From assembly GCA_025765615.1 (NCBI GenBank), contig JAIVFJ010000048.1:248001-312000 (forward strand): 64,000 bases of DNA, in the 5' to 3' direction. Source of the DNA: Zopfochytrium polystomum. Its lineage: Eukaryota > Chytridiomycota > Chytridiomycetes > Chytridiales > Chytridiaceae. The notes below the pieces were generated by a model. The model did no database searches. It saw nothing but the letters and a program-made list of their open reading frames with translations, and was not told the origin of the DNA. The translations under genes were made by a program, and so were the position numbers. Positions 1 to 10,838 of the stretch are shown here, piece by piece (the stretch's first letter is position 1; each line of letters starts with the position of its first letter).

Positions 1-3000
1 GATCGCGGGCGCCCCACCTCCGCCTCGGCCGCGAGCGTCGAGTACGGTCGGCGATGGGGAAGCGCAGACGGCTCCTGCGGCAAAAGATTCGAAGGCGGCT
101 GAACCTGCGGCGCGGTCTCTTGAAAATTCAAAAGCCGGGAGCAAGACGATGGAGGCAGACGACACAAAAGGAATCCGGAATAGGGTGGCCGAGGAGGCTG
201 ATGAGGACGCCCAACCAGAGCATCGGCTCGTCGTCAACACTGCCACGACGACCACCGCAAAGACAACGCAAAATCCTGTCCTCGGGGCGGAAGCGAAGAA
301 AAGGAAGCTGGAAGCAGTCGCGCCCGTCCAGCAGAAGCAATCACCGCTGGCCAAAGGCGGAGACTCGGACGAGACGACCGAGCCCGTGAAACGAAAGAAG
401 AAAACAAAGATAGCCAGCGCAGCCAGGCCAGAGTCCAAGGGAGTCGTTTCAACCGCTGTCGATGGAACCACCTCTGCTTTCGCTGCGACAGGAGATTCAA
501 AGGCAGCTGAACCAAAGGCTCGTTCTCTCGTTAAGAAAAAGGCGAGGAGCAAGAGGATAGAGGCGGACGCAGATGCAGTGGTTGAGGCGGTTGAAGACGT
601 TGAGGACGCCCAAACAGAGGATCAGCTCAGCAACGCAACCAAGGCGTCCGCCAAGACGACAGCCGCGCTGGAGAAGCCGCGGCCAGAAGCTCGATCGGAG
701 CCGTTGTCGCCCACCCAGAACACGCAAAAACTTGTCCCAGACGCGACGACGAAGAAAAGGAAGCTGGAAGGAGTCGCGCCCGTTCAGCAGAAGCAGACAC
801 CTCTGGCCTCGGACGAGGTGACCGAGCCCGTGAAACGGAAGAAGAAAACAAAGATCGCCAGCGCAGCCAGCTCAGAGTCCAACGGAGTCGCTTCAATCAT
901 TGTCGATGGAACCACCTCTGCTTCCGCTGTGACAGGAGATTCAAAGGCTGCTGGACCAACGGCTCGTTCTCTCGCAAAGAAAAAGGCGAGGAGCAAGAGG
1001 ATAGAGGCGGACGCAGATGGAGTGATGGAGCAGGTGGAGGAGGTTGAAGACGCGCAAACAGACGATCAGTTCAGCAACGCTACCACGGCAGCCGCCAAGA
1101 CGGCCGCCAAGACGGCAGCCGCACCGGAGACGCCTCAGCCTTTAGCTCGATCGAAGCCGCTGTCGACCTCAGCCCGCGTCCAGAAAACGCAAAAACCTGT
1201 CCCCGACGCGGCAATGAAGGAGAAGAAACTGGAAGCAGTCGCGCCCGTTCAGCAGAACCAGACACCCCTGACTGGAGACGGAGACTCGGAGGAGCAGAAG
1301 AAAACAAAGATCGCCAGCTCCGCGTCGAAGCGAGCTGAACCGCGCGCGAGTGAGGTGAAATTGGAAGGAGAAAGCGGGTCGGAACGCACCGAGACTCGGA
1401 AACCCTCACGGCCGGCCATTGAACTCTCTGGGTTTTCCGATTCAGAGGACGAAGCACGTTCGCAGCCCCGAAAGGGAACCGCGGACCCCGCGAAACTCGT
1501 GCGCACTCATTTGCAAAAGGCACCCGCTTCGGGTCTGTGGATCCACGTCGACGACGACGACCTCGACAGCTCGGACTGCGAGGACGGCGGCGCCAGCAAG
1601 GGTTACAACAGCGGCCGCTACACCGAACGGGAGCGGCAGCTACTGACGCTCGCGATCGCGGCGTACATCAGCAAGCACTCTCTCAATGTGGACGACCTGC
1701 CGCTGCTCGCGAACCTGCGCCGCGCCAAAAAGTCTGAATGGGTGCCCGCGGAGACGCTCGCGCGGATCACGCGGCACACGAGGTTCGCCTCCAAGATTTG
1801 CCAAGAATCCGGCGTCAAGCGGACGCCCAATTCTGTGCACAACTGGATGCGGGCCGCCTTCCACCCGTTCAGGGATATGATTGGGAGCGACTGGACGCCT
1901 GAGCAGGACACTCAGCTTGAAGAGTTGGTGGCCACAATGGGGCGGAGCTGGAGAACTATTGAGGAGGAAATTGGAAAAACCGGCTGCAAGGTGCGTTTGT
2001 TTGGCTTTGTTTTCCCACCCCTGCGCCGAAAGCGGATGCGGACCCCGAACCGACCCTCCTCTTCATCTACAGAACCGTTACGACATCCTTATGAGAAAGA
2101 AAGAAGGTGATGCTCTTTTCACACCGGATATTCTCTTGCCGGCGGGGGAAAAACAAGGTCTAACAGTGGAAAACTCCAAACAACGGAACAAACAGGAAAA
2201 CAAGACGGCGAATGGACTGACGAAGAAAACCTGCGTCTTTGCGCCGCCGTCATGCGCTTTGCAAACCCCGAGACGGGCGAGGTCGCGAACGGCCGGTGGG
2301 CGGAAATCGCGGCGGCCGTCAAGACGCGCGACAGCTCGCAGTGCTTCCACCGCTACCGCGAGTACGAAGGGGACTTTCGACGGGCCAGGGCCAACGGGGC
2401 GAGCGGAGACCGGATCGTTTTAGACGTGATCGAAACGGCAAAGGCCACGTCTGGGAAGAAGGAAAGGTGGACGAAGGAGGACGATTTGCGTCTTTTGAAC
2501 AGGTTTGAAGGGAAACACTTGCCGTTGTGTGTGTTGATGGGTTTCTAAATTCAACTCCTTATTCCCCCCCTTTTTTTTCCTTTTTTTTTTTCTTCTTTTT
2601 TTCTCCAGCATCTTGACCAATCACCCCAAGGCACGGGACGAGTCAGAAATCAATTGGACAGAGTTGCTCCAGCGCACGGACTTGTAAAGCTGCATTTTTT
2701 TTTTCCTTCTTTGTTTGTATCGCAGGCCGGCTCTGACTTTGCACCACCAAAACACACAACACACACACACGCGCAGCGGCCGTCTTTCCCACGTGCGCGG
2801 CGCTTCCCTCAAGTCGCGCTGGCTCCGCTTGCAGGAAGAGTTTTGCGCCTCGGTGAACCTCGGCTTCATTGGTAAAATCGCCTTTCGGTCCCTCCCGTTC
2901 CGTTTTTAATCACCATCTGAATGTTTTTGTTTACTCTTTTTGTTTCCTCTCTTCTAGCGCGTGTGCGAAGCGTCCTGAGCATGAGAGAAGCGTTTGAGGC

Positions 3001-3031
3001 AGACTGTCTTCCCCGGGCGAAAGCCGAGTAG
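1..3031 (+). CDS. Reb1/TTF1-like Myb DNA-binding protein, 5' end outside window
   Basis: Exons read as <1-1990, 2073-2106, 2196-2502, 2609-2683, 2777-2871 and 2958-3031; every junction is GT-AG and the phases close, giving 857 codons in the window. The frame is open from base 2 and its internal repeat has already begun there, so the ATG at 149 is not the true start. The N-terminal two thirds is a Lys/Ala/Glu-rich repeat region with basic stretches (KRKKKTK, KKRKLE) that look like nuclear localisation signals. The C-terminal third has three or four Myb-like units: DWTPEQDTQL with GRSWRTI, GEWTDEENLRL with GRWAEI, and ERWTKEDDLRL closing with LKSRWLRL. This layout matches Reb1 and TTF1, which bind rDNA terminators and some promoters. 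Binding specificity cannot be read from sequence. The family call is fairly firm; orthology is inferred. Confidence 0.8.
83..1330 (+). repeat. Coding tandem repeat, about 450 bp period
   Basis: Three imperfect copies of a block of about 150 residues lie inside the Myb protein gene. Landmarks are DSKAA(E/G)P.ARSL at about 88, 493 and 943, and KKRKLE/KKLE..APVQQ at about 293, 752 and 1220. The first copy starts next to the window edge, so more copies may lie upstream. Confidence 0.8.
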
Positions 3032-3795
3032 TGAATCGAGCCCAATTTTTTTTTTTTTTTTTGCATGCCCCGGAGGAACGTTGTTGAAAGTGCGGAATTA
3101 TAATATATGAAACAAATTGAGCTGCGGAGTCGCTCGTCCCCCTTCCCCTCCCCCCTCCCCCCGCGTTTTATCTCACCTTGACGCCGTCTCTCTCTCGACC
3201 GTGATCGTTTTATCCCGCCCCCCCGTCGAGTCGCTCTACGTTCCGCTGCGTTTCATTTCGGCGCGCGGTAGAGGTTGGAGAGAGCATGCGGGCACAGGGC
3301 TCTGCGACGACCGCATCCGGAGATCCATCGATCCATCCATCCACCCATCCGTTCATTCATCCAACCACCCACCCCCCCATCCCATCCCGTCCCTCCCAAT
3401 ACCCCACCCACGCGCTTCGCCACGAGCTTTTAGTTGGCATCTTGCCGTCGTGACCACCAACCCTCCCGAAGGGGATGGTTTAGAAACAAGACCAAGCTAA
3501 GCTTGACCGCAGGTTGTCCCCGGTGAGGACTTACGACTGCGCCGGAGCGTCACTGCGCTCGCGCGAACCGAAAAATGATGAATGAGGAGGTGGTCTTGAC
3601 GCACGACAATTTTTTTTCTTTTTCTTTTGTTTGTTGTTGTTTATTTTTTTTGGGGGACCCCGACACAATTTTTTGCACTCCGCTTGCCGCCCCACATCTC
3701 TGGCAACTTGAAACAAGCGCCGGCAGCCTCACGGCCCGTACTTTCCTTTCGGCAGTCCAATCCAGGCGGCGAGCAAAGATTGTTATACTCACTGC

Positions 3796-3848
<53 letters not shown>

Positions 3849-3912
3849 CTCAGACGCACTCCCAGACCATTCACGGCTCTTTGACTCTGTTACAGCCCCG
3901 GGTCTTGCTCGC
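3032..3912. other. Intergenic: tetranucleotide tract and CA microsatellite
   Basis: No convincing gene. It holds a C-rich stretch near 3136-3170, a degenerate (ATCC)n tract at about 3325-3372, and the CA microsatellite at 3799-3847. The latter sits about 65 bp before the next start codon, so it is in the probable promoter or 5' leader. Confidence 0.6.
3799..3847. repeat. (CA)n microsatellite
   Basis: An almost uninterrupted CA dinucleotide run of about 49 bp, in the presumed 5' leader of the TRP-like gene. Cysteine/valine and histidine/threonine ORFs over it are artefacts. Confidence 0.95.
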
Positions 3913-6900
3913 ATGGACCTGATCCAGCGCCGCCCGAGCAGTATCGTTCACTACCAAGATGAGAGGAGCCAGGTCCGCGTCATCGTCGAGGCCTCCACCA
4001 ACATATCCGACTCGGAGATCACCGAGCGGGACATTCGCAAAATCGGGCGATCGGCGTCTATCAACGATCGCGGCATCGCCGAGCTCTTTGACAACGCTAT
4101 CCGCCGCGACGTCATCGCCTCCTTCCACCGACAGTTTGACCTCAGCGCAGGCGGCGGGGGCGGCGGCAGCAGCAGCAGCGGTAACAGCGGCGGCGGCGGC
4201 CCCGCGGGGGCCCCACCGTCCTGGTTGCGCGGCGGCGGGCCCAGCATGCCCGGTCGAGGCCTCACTGCGCCCCCGCCGGGCACCGCCAGCCGCCCGTTGC
4301 TCGCGGCCGAAGGCGGCGCCGTCCTGCCGCCGAACCCGGCCTTTGTCGACGCCGCCTACTCCATCGGCCGCTGGAGCGTCAGCAGGTACCGCCGCTTTGT
4401 CGGCGAACTCCGCGACGCGCTCGTCAAATACAACCCCGGACAGACCCTCCTCCACGCCCTCGACTCGCTGCAGTGGTCCATCATCGCGTTCGACGTCTAC
4501 ATGGAGTCGGAGGACGCCGACGCCTCCGACTACCCCGCCGCGCCCGACTCGTTTTCCTCCCCCGCCACCGCCGCCGCAGCAGCAGCCCTCGGGAGCGGAC
4601 CCGCGCTCGCCGACCGCGCGTCGTCGGTCGCCGCGTCGACCGGCGCCCACGATACGGTCAAGGAGGCAGAGCGCCAGGTGTGGGAGCGCTACTGCGTCAA
4701 AGTCCTGGGCATGCGGCGCGGCGGCGGTGGTGGAGGCGGTGGCGGTGTCGGCAGCGCGGCGGACAGCGGCGCGTCCTCGTCGTCGTCGCCGCACCCGGCC
4801 GTCAACGGCAAGATGCGCGAGGCGGCCGTCACGCACTTCAAGAGCATCGTCAAGTCCGAGGCCGCCCAGCTCGACCCGGACGCGCTCGTAAAGACCGTCT
4901 ACCTCCTGCCGTACCTCAAGATCGGCCCCACCGTCTTTGACATGCTCGCGTCGCTCCTCGCCGCCCGCGTGCCCCGCGCCGTCCTCGCCGCCGACGTCTA
5001 CCCGACCCTCGCCGCCCTCGTCGCCATGCAGATCCCAAATACCCCCGGCGCCCGCGGCGGGCACCTCAGCGCGCTCGAGTTTACTGAGAAGCTTCTTCTC
5101 GCCGCCGGAGACCTGTTCACCCCGAGCGCTGTCGCCACGTTCCTCGAGCTCTGCTCGCACACGCAAAAGGCGGACTGCGCGCGCGCTGTCATTGACGCCG
5201 TCGGCGACAGGATCACGGGCGAGGCCGTCGTGACCGCGTTGATCCCCGCGTGCATCAGCGGCGCGGATCACTACATTGCGCTGATGGAGCTGCTCGTTAT
5301 GGACCGCTCCGTCTCCGCCGAGCTGGAAAACGATATGGACGCGCAGGACCAGGGTTCGGCTGAAGGAAACACTGGCGGCAGCGGCAGCAGAAACAGCAGC
5401 AGCAATGACGATAACAGCGGAGGCGGCGGCGGCGTCGGCGGCGTTGAAGGCAAAGTAGAGTCAAGCAGCGAGTTCATGGTCTTCGTCGCAAAGTCGTCGT
5501 ACCTATTTATATTCCTCGCCGCGGTCGCCGGGTACGCAAAGCCGGCGACGATCCAGGAGGTCATCGACTTTCATTCGGACCCCTGCGCCGCGTACATCAC
5601 CGACCTCGTCGACACGCACCAGCCCACGTTTGCCGCGCACCTGTTTCGAAACGTCTGCCTCCTCAACTTTCCCTCGATCGCGTGGAAGCTCGTCGAGGTC
5701 GGCTGGATGCCGTCGTCGATCCTGGTCGAGCTCGAGATGGCGACCACTATCGGGAACCAGGGCATCGTGCACCTGCTCCTCGAGGCGCTCCTCCTCCCCG
5801 ACGAAAAGCTCGGCTCCTCCTCCCTCCCCGCCATCTTCCGCAAATCCGACGCCCTCTCCCTCCTCCCCAAAGTCGCTCGCCGCTTCCCGAGCGAGGCCGC
5901 CTGGTTCCTCGAGCAAATGTCGTGCGTCCCGCTGCCGGCGTGCATCCCCGCAAACCAGTCCGCCGAGCCCGAGGTGCGGTCCAAGCCGATACAGGGCATC
6001 CGCCTCGGCTCGCTGAGCCTCAAGGACACCATCTACAAGCGACCCAAGGGCGGCGCGCCGTTCCGCGTGTGGCGCAAGCTGGACACGGTCGGGCAGCTGA
6101 AAAAGGCCGGCAACGGCAAGAACGACTACGAGACCGACAGCACCGTCTGCGTCGCGCCGGGCGCCATGCTGACCGCCACCGCGTTCCACGACCCGCTTTT
6201 CGGCAAGTCCTGGTCGCCCGTCACCAGCCCCTTCATCCGGCTCCTCGCCGAGGACAACGAGGAAATCATCCTCCAACCCGTCATGACCGCCCTCATGGAG
6301 TACCACTGGGCCCGCGGCCGCTTCTGGCTCCGCTTCGCCTTCCAGTTTGCAATCACCGCCGCCTACTTCTCAGGCTTCGCCACCACCGCCGTCACCGTCG
6401 TCAACTGCCACGCCGCCGCCGCCCCCAAACCCCCCTACCTCGGCGTCCTCGCCGCCGCTGTCCTCGCCCTCGCCTTGTTCTTCATCCTCCAGGAGATCCG
6501 CGAGTTCCACGACTACCCGCAAAAGTACCTCGCCAGCGTCCTCAACATCCTCGACACGTTCATCCACCTCGTCGCCGTCTACCTCGTCGTCGCTTGCGTC
6601 TTCCTCGGCGTCCAACCCACCCCGATCCTCCTCTCCCTCGCACTCGTCTTTGCCGCTCTCCGCATCGTCGTCCACCTCCGCGTCCTGCCCTCCGTCGGCC
6701 CGCTCGTGAGGCTGTCCATGACCGCCGCCATCAACATCATGCCCATCCTCATCCCCATGGGCATCATGGCCGCTAGCTTTGCCGTCGCGTTCTTTTTGCT
6801 CGAGACGGAGGCCGCCGCCGTCTCGGGCGTCCCGACCACGCACTTTGAGAATCTGGGAGAGTCGTTGCAGTCCGTGTTGTCGATGGCTACCACGGATTAC

Positions 6901-6977
6901 AGGTGAACAGAAACAAAAAAAAAGAGAGAGAGAGAGAGAGAAGGATTGAAATTTGGGAGGGGCGAAATGGGTGGGGG

Positions 6978-7017
<40 letters not shown>

Positions 7018-8875
7018 CAGAGGGAGGGCGAACTTTGGTTTCCACTCTCCAACTGAAAAGTATTGCCTTTTCCGTTTTGCCGCGGGTTTGCTTCTCTCGC
7101 GCCCAACAAGCGTTCTCGACGCCGCGACCATTCCGCAGATATTTCTGCTGCGCTTGCTGTTCCACATCTTTTTCATCATCTTTTTGGTGAGTATCGCAAC
7201 CAACTCCTTTCCTCGCGCCGCCATTGCGGGACGCTGACAAACAAATGACTCTGGGTCTCCGTGTTCCGTGTTTGCGCCGCGAAAAATCTAGGTCAACGTC
7301 ATCATCGCTCTCATGACGGTCAACGTGTCGGACATTCAGTCCAACATGAACTCTGCGTGGCTCCTCGAGATCGCCGGGGTCATGGTCGACCTAGAGCTCT
7401 TTTGGCCGTGGCCTATCCGGTACAGCATGGGCGCCGAGGGTCGGGACAGGCCCGCGCGAGGCTGGCGCGGCAAGAGGAGCCGGCCGCGGGCCAGGAGCCG
7501 CAGCGTGCACCCGGCGGCGGCGACCGCACCACCACCGGCGGACGAAGCCTCCGTCGTCGCCGGCACGCCCGAGCACCGCGCCGTCCTGGCCCGTCTGAGG
7601 ACCGTCCTGTACACGTGGCCGCGCGAGCAGGTCCGCCAGTCCGTATGGTGGCGCATCATGGCCATCCGCGCCGTCGAGCGCGTCGCCGACGGCGACGACG
7701 ACGACGCGGTGTATGCCTCCCTGCCCGCCCAGTCCCAGTCGCAGCTGCAGGCGGCGGAGAATTATTCGAGTGGCGGCGGCGACGTCGACGACGAAGGCCG
7801 CGACGGGCAGGGCGAGACCGACGGCGACGACGACGAAGAGGACGACGACGACGCCGGCGGCGGCGGGGACGGCAGCAACGATTGGCTCATTGGCGGCGGC
7901 GGCGGCGACGACGACGCCCAGAGCGCGCAGCAGCGCCGCCTCCGCCTTCGCCGCCGCCGCGCCTCTGCCCCCGCGGCTGCCGCGTCGCCCGCTGCGCGCC
8001 TGTGGCTGCGCGTGCTCGCCGCCCTCCGCCTCACCCCGCGCCCCCGCCCCGTGCCAGGCATCTCTATCATGGCCCAGCAGCTCGACGCTTTTGGCGAAGT
8101 CGAGAAAATCGACCCGCCGCCGCCTCACGCACAGCAACTGCAACAGCAGCTCCTGCAGCCCCACGCATACGCCCACCTTCCCGTCGAGCCCCACGGCGTC
8201 GGAGGACCCGGCATTGCTGCTGCCCCGCTCCGCCAGCGCACCTCGCTCGCCCCGGCCGCCGCCGCCGGCTCACTGTTTGCCCCATCTACCGGTCACGCCT
8301 TCGCCCTGGCGGCCCCACCACCCGCGGCCCTCACCACCACTGCCGCCGCCGCCGTCGCCGCTTCGCTGGATCGCCGCCGCGCCTCCCTGCCAGACACAAC
8401 GCTCGTCCCCGCCGCCGCCGCCCAAACGCAGCAGCGCCGCCGCGGCTCAAATGCCACAATCACCTGCGGCGGAGCGGCGGGGGCGGCGGACCTCGCCGCG
8501 TTCCCGCTGCCGCCGTCGGCGTCCGCGCGGCGCGACCACGACGCTGCCGCCGCCGAAGCCGCGGCGGCGGCGGCGGCGGACGCCGACGACGCCGACCTCG
8601 ACGACGCCGGCGGCGGCGACGCGTACTACGCGTATCCCGGATACCCCTACGACGCGGCGGCCGCGCTCACGGCGTCGCAGGTCGGCGAGCTGGCCGCGCG
8701 GCTGGGCGCCGTCCGCGACGGGCTGCGGGCGCTCGAAAAGTCGCATCGGTCAGAGGGCCGGTCGAACCGCGAGCGCATCCGGCGGCTGGAGGACGCGTTG
8801 GTGCGGACCGGGGCCGCTGCCGCCGCTGCCGCACTCGGCGGCACCGGTAGCGGCGGTGGGACGGCAGCGGGGTGA
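3913..8875 (+). CDS. TRP-family cation channel-like membrane protein
   Basis: Exons 3913-6902, 7111-7186 and 7292-8875 give about 1,549 residues. The N-terminal 760 residues are cytosolic, helical and broken by glycine/alanine/serine runs; I see no clear ankyrin signature. A six-helix core follows: S1 near FWLRFAFQFAITAAYF, S2 ending ILQEIREFHDYP, S3 VLNILDTFIHLVAVYL, S4 around LRIVVHLRVL, S5 IMPILIPMGIMAASFAV, a pore loop FENLGESLQSVLSMATTDY, and S6 FHIFFIIFLVNVIIALMTVNVSD. That S5-pore-S6 pattern and the helix after S6 are typical of TRP channels. The long C-terminal tail is Ala/Gly/Asp-rich and ends in a short charged helix. The second exon could start at 7021 instead of 7111; both keep the frame, but 7111 gives a compact pore-S6 link. 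Ion selectivity and stimulus are unknown. Confidence 0.75.
6982..7017 (+). repeat. T36 homopolymer in intron 1 of the TRP-like gene
   Basis: Thirty-six consecutive T followed directly by CAG. It is either an extreme polypyrimidine tract or an insertion tail. A tract of the same length lies in an ABCG intron at 13712-13747. Confidence 0.9.
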
Positions 8876-10121
8876 TGTGGCCCTCTTTGTACCGTGGGGC
8901 GTCATGATCTTGCCCCTTTGTAAGTTTGAATCTCCTTTTTTGTGAGCTCGGCGAGGTGCGTTGACGGTGTGAAGACGACGAAGGACTCGGGACTGTTGTT
9001 GCAGAATTTAAAGCTGCCTAGTTCGTATTTGCCGTTTTTTTTCTCGATTCGCTGTTTTTTCTTTCTCTTGCTTCCATTTCCGTTGGAAGCCTTGGGGTAG
9101 ATTCCGCTAAAAGCAAGAGGAAAAGAGAGCAGGAAAGCCACGGCGAATTAAGGGTGAATGGCTCAAGTCAACGTTCTGATCCGCGTTCCTTTGAAGGGCA
9201 TTGTGGGTGCCACTTTTGGTCATCTTTTGTCGAAGAGCCGTTAGCATTCATTTCCAACTTCCCTTCTCTCTCTTTTTCTGGAAGGACTTCAAACTTCATA
9301 GTTCCATTTCCAATGTCCTCCACGACGATATTTTTCTGGAGAAACTGGGTTCGCTCTTTGCTGGATTCACATTTTACAGAGAAAAAACGCATTCACTCTT
9401 GGGCCTGCGCAACTTTTACGAAAAGCGAGCATAGACGATTCTACCAGCCATTTTTTATTGCTTTTTGCTTGGGGGTACGTGTACACGTTCGGTTTTTGCT
9501 TTTGGGCGCTTATCTCGTTCGGAGAGCCGCCACTGGGTATTTCTTGGGAATGCGACGCTTGCCTCCATACCTCGGTGGTCCGGGCGTGGCGCGTCGAATG
9601 AATGGCAATGGCCGCTGGCACCGTTTGCCTGTCGCCTCTCCCTGCGTCATATTTTTTTTTTAAACAGCCCGAGCGAACGCCACGGACGAATTGAATTGGA
9701 CAGTCGAGCGGAGCAAAATGAAAGGAAGGTTAGGGTTACGGCCCGCAAAGGAGCCGCCCCCTTTTTGCGACAGGTGGGAAAAGCGGATAAGCCCCAATGC
9801 CGTTACGCAGCGCCAATCCGCCAGGTAAAGGCAACAAACCGCCGGGTTGTTCCTTTCCCGAACCATTGGTACACCAACAATTCGACTGTGGCTTCGTGTT
9901 TTGTACTTTCCCTTTTCGTGATTTTTTCGGGTTTGCTATTGTTTTCCCCCCTCTCTCTCTCTCTCCCCCGTCTGTGAGTTTGTCTTGCCGCGCCCGCTTC
10001 CCAAACGCAAAACACCGTCACTTCTACTTTGAACGGACAGCCAACGGAAACAAAGAAACCTCCCCGTCCCTCACCTGTTGTGAAGGGTCGAACGATTCCC
10101 CAAAAAAATACAAGCACGAAA
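8876..10121. other. Intergenic, no gene seen
   Basis: About 1.25 kb between two same-strand genes. A 169-codon plus-strand ORF at 9154-9663 has no recognisable domain and a composition like flanking noncoding DNA, so it is not called. A CT-rich tract at 9950-9970 and T-rich stretches are the only structure seen; it probably holds the TRP 3' end and the ABCG promoter. Confidence 0.5.
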
Positions 10122-10781
10122 ATGTCGACAGGACCACCGGCGCTACCCGCCGGCTACGACTGGGCGTCCATCCTGGTGCCGGGCCACTGCTACGTCAACA
10201 ACTACACCGTCGGTATCCCCGTCACCACCTACGGGTATGGCTGCGCGCCGCACTTTTACTGCCCAAACGCGACAGCGGCCGTCGTCGCTTCGCTGCCGCA
10301 GCTGTGCCCCGCAACAATCGACTGCCAGCTGATCAGGCTGGGACAGGACTTTTGCGAGGTACTGTTATGTCTCTGCCTGCGAATGAAATGTGTGGGTGTA
10401 GATGGGAGAGTGCGGGCATATCCTCATTTACATGTTTGTGAGTGTCAAATGTTGGGACCGGCACTTTTGCTGGCCGACTGACAACCAACCAACCAATACA
10501 ATCAATCAATCAACTAATCAATGCCCACTACTCGCTGCTGCCGCCGCGGCCCTTCCCACCCACCAAACCAACAAAACACGCAGCCGCAGGGCCCGTATGA
10601 GCCGCGGGTGTGTCCCCACGGTCGCTACTGCCCCAACGGCTCGTCATCCATCCTGTGGCAAGTGTCAGTCGATTGGCCAATTCGTCGCATACTGATTGTT
10701 GTTATTGTCCCACTGCTCTGTTTCTCTTCTCTTTCCCGAAAACACATGGTTGCCCTCCCCCCACGACGACGCGTACACACT

Positions 10782-10838
<57 letters not shown>

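Noticed and set aside
3871..5271. 466-codon minus-strand ORF opposite the TRP-like gene
   Set aside because: Complement of GC-rich exon; composition (Arg/Gly/Ala/Asp) is that of an antisense shadow and no domain is visible.
9154..9663. 169-codon ORF in the TRP-ABCG intergenic region
   Set aside because: No recognisable domain, aromatic-rich random composition, ends in a T run.
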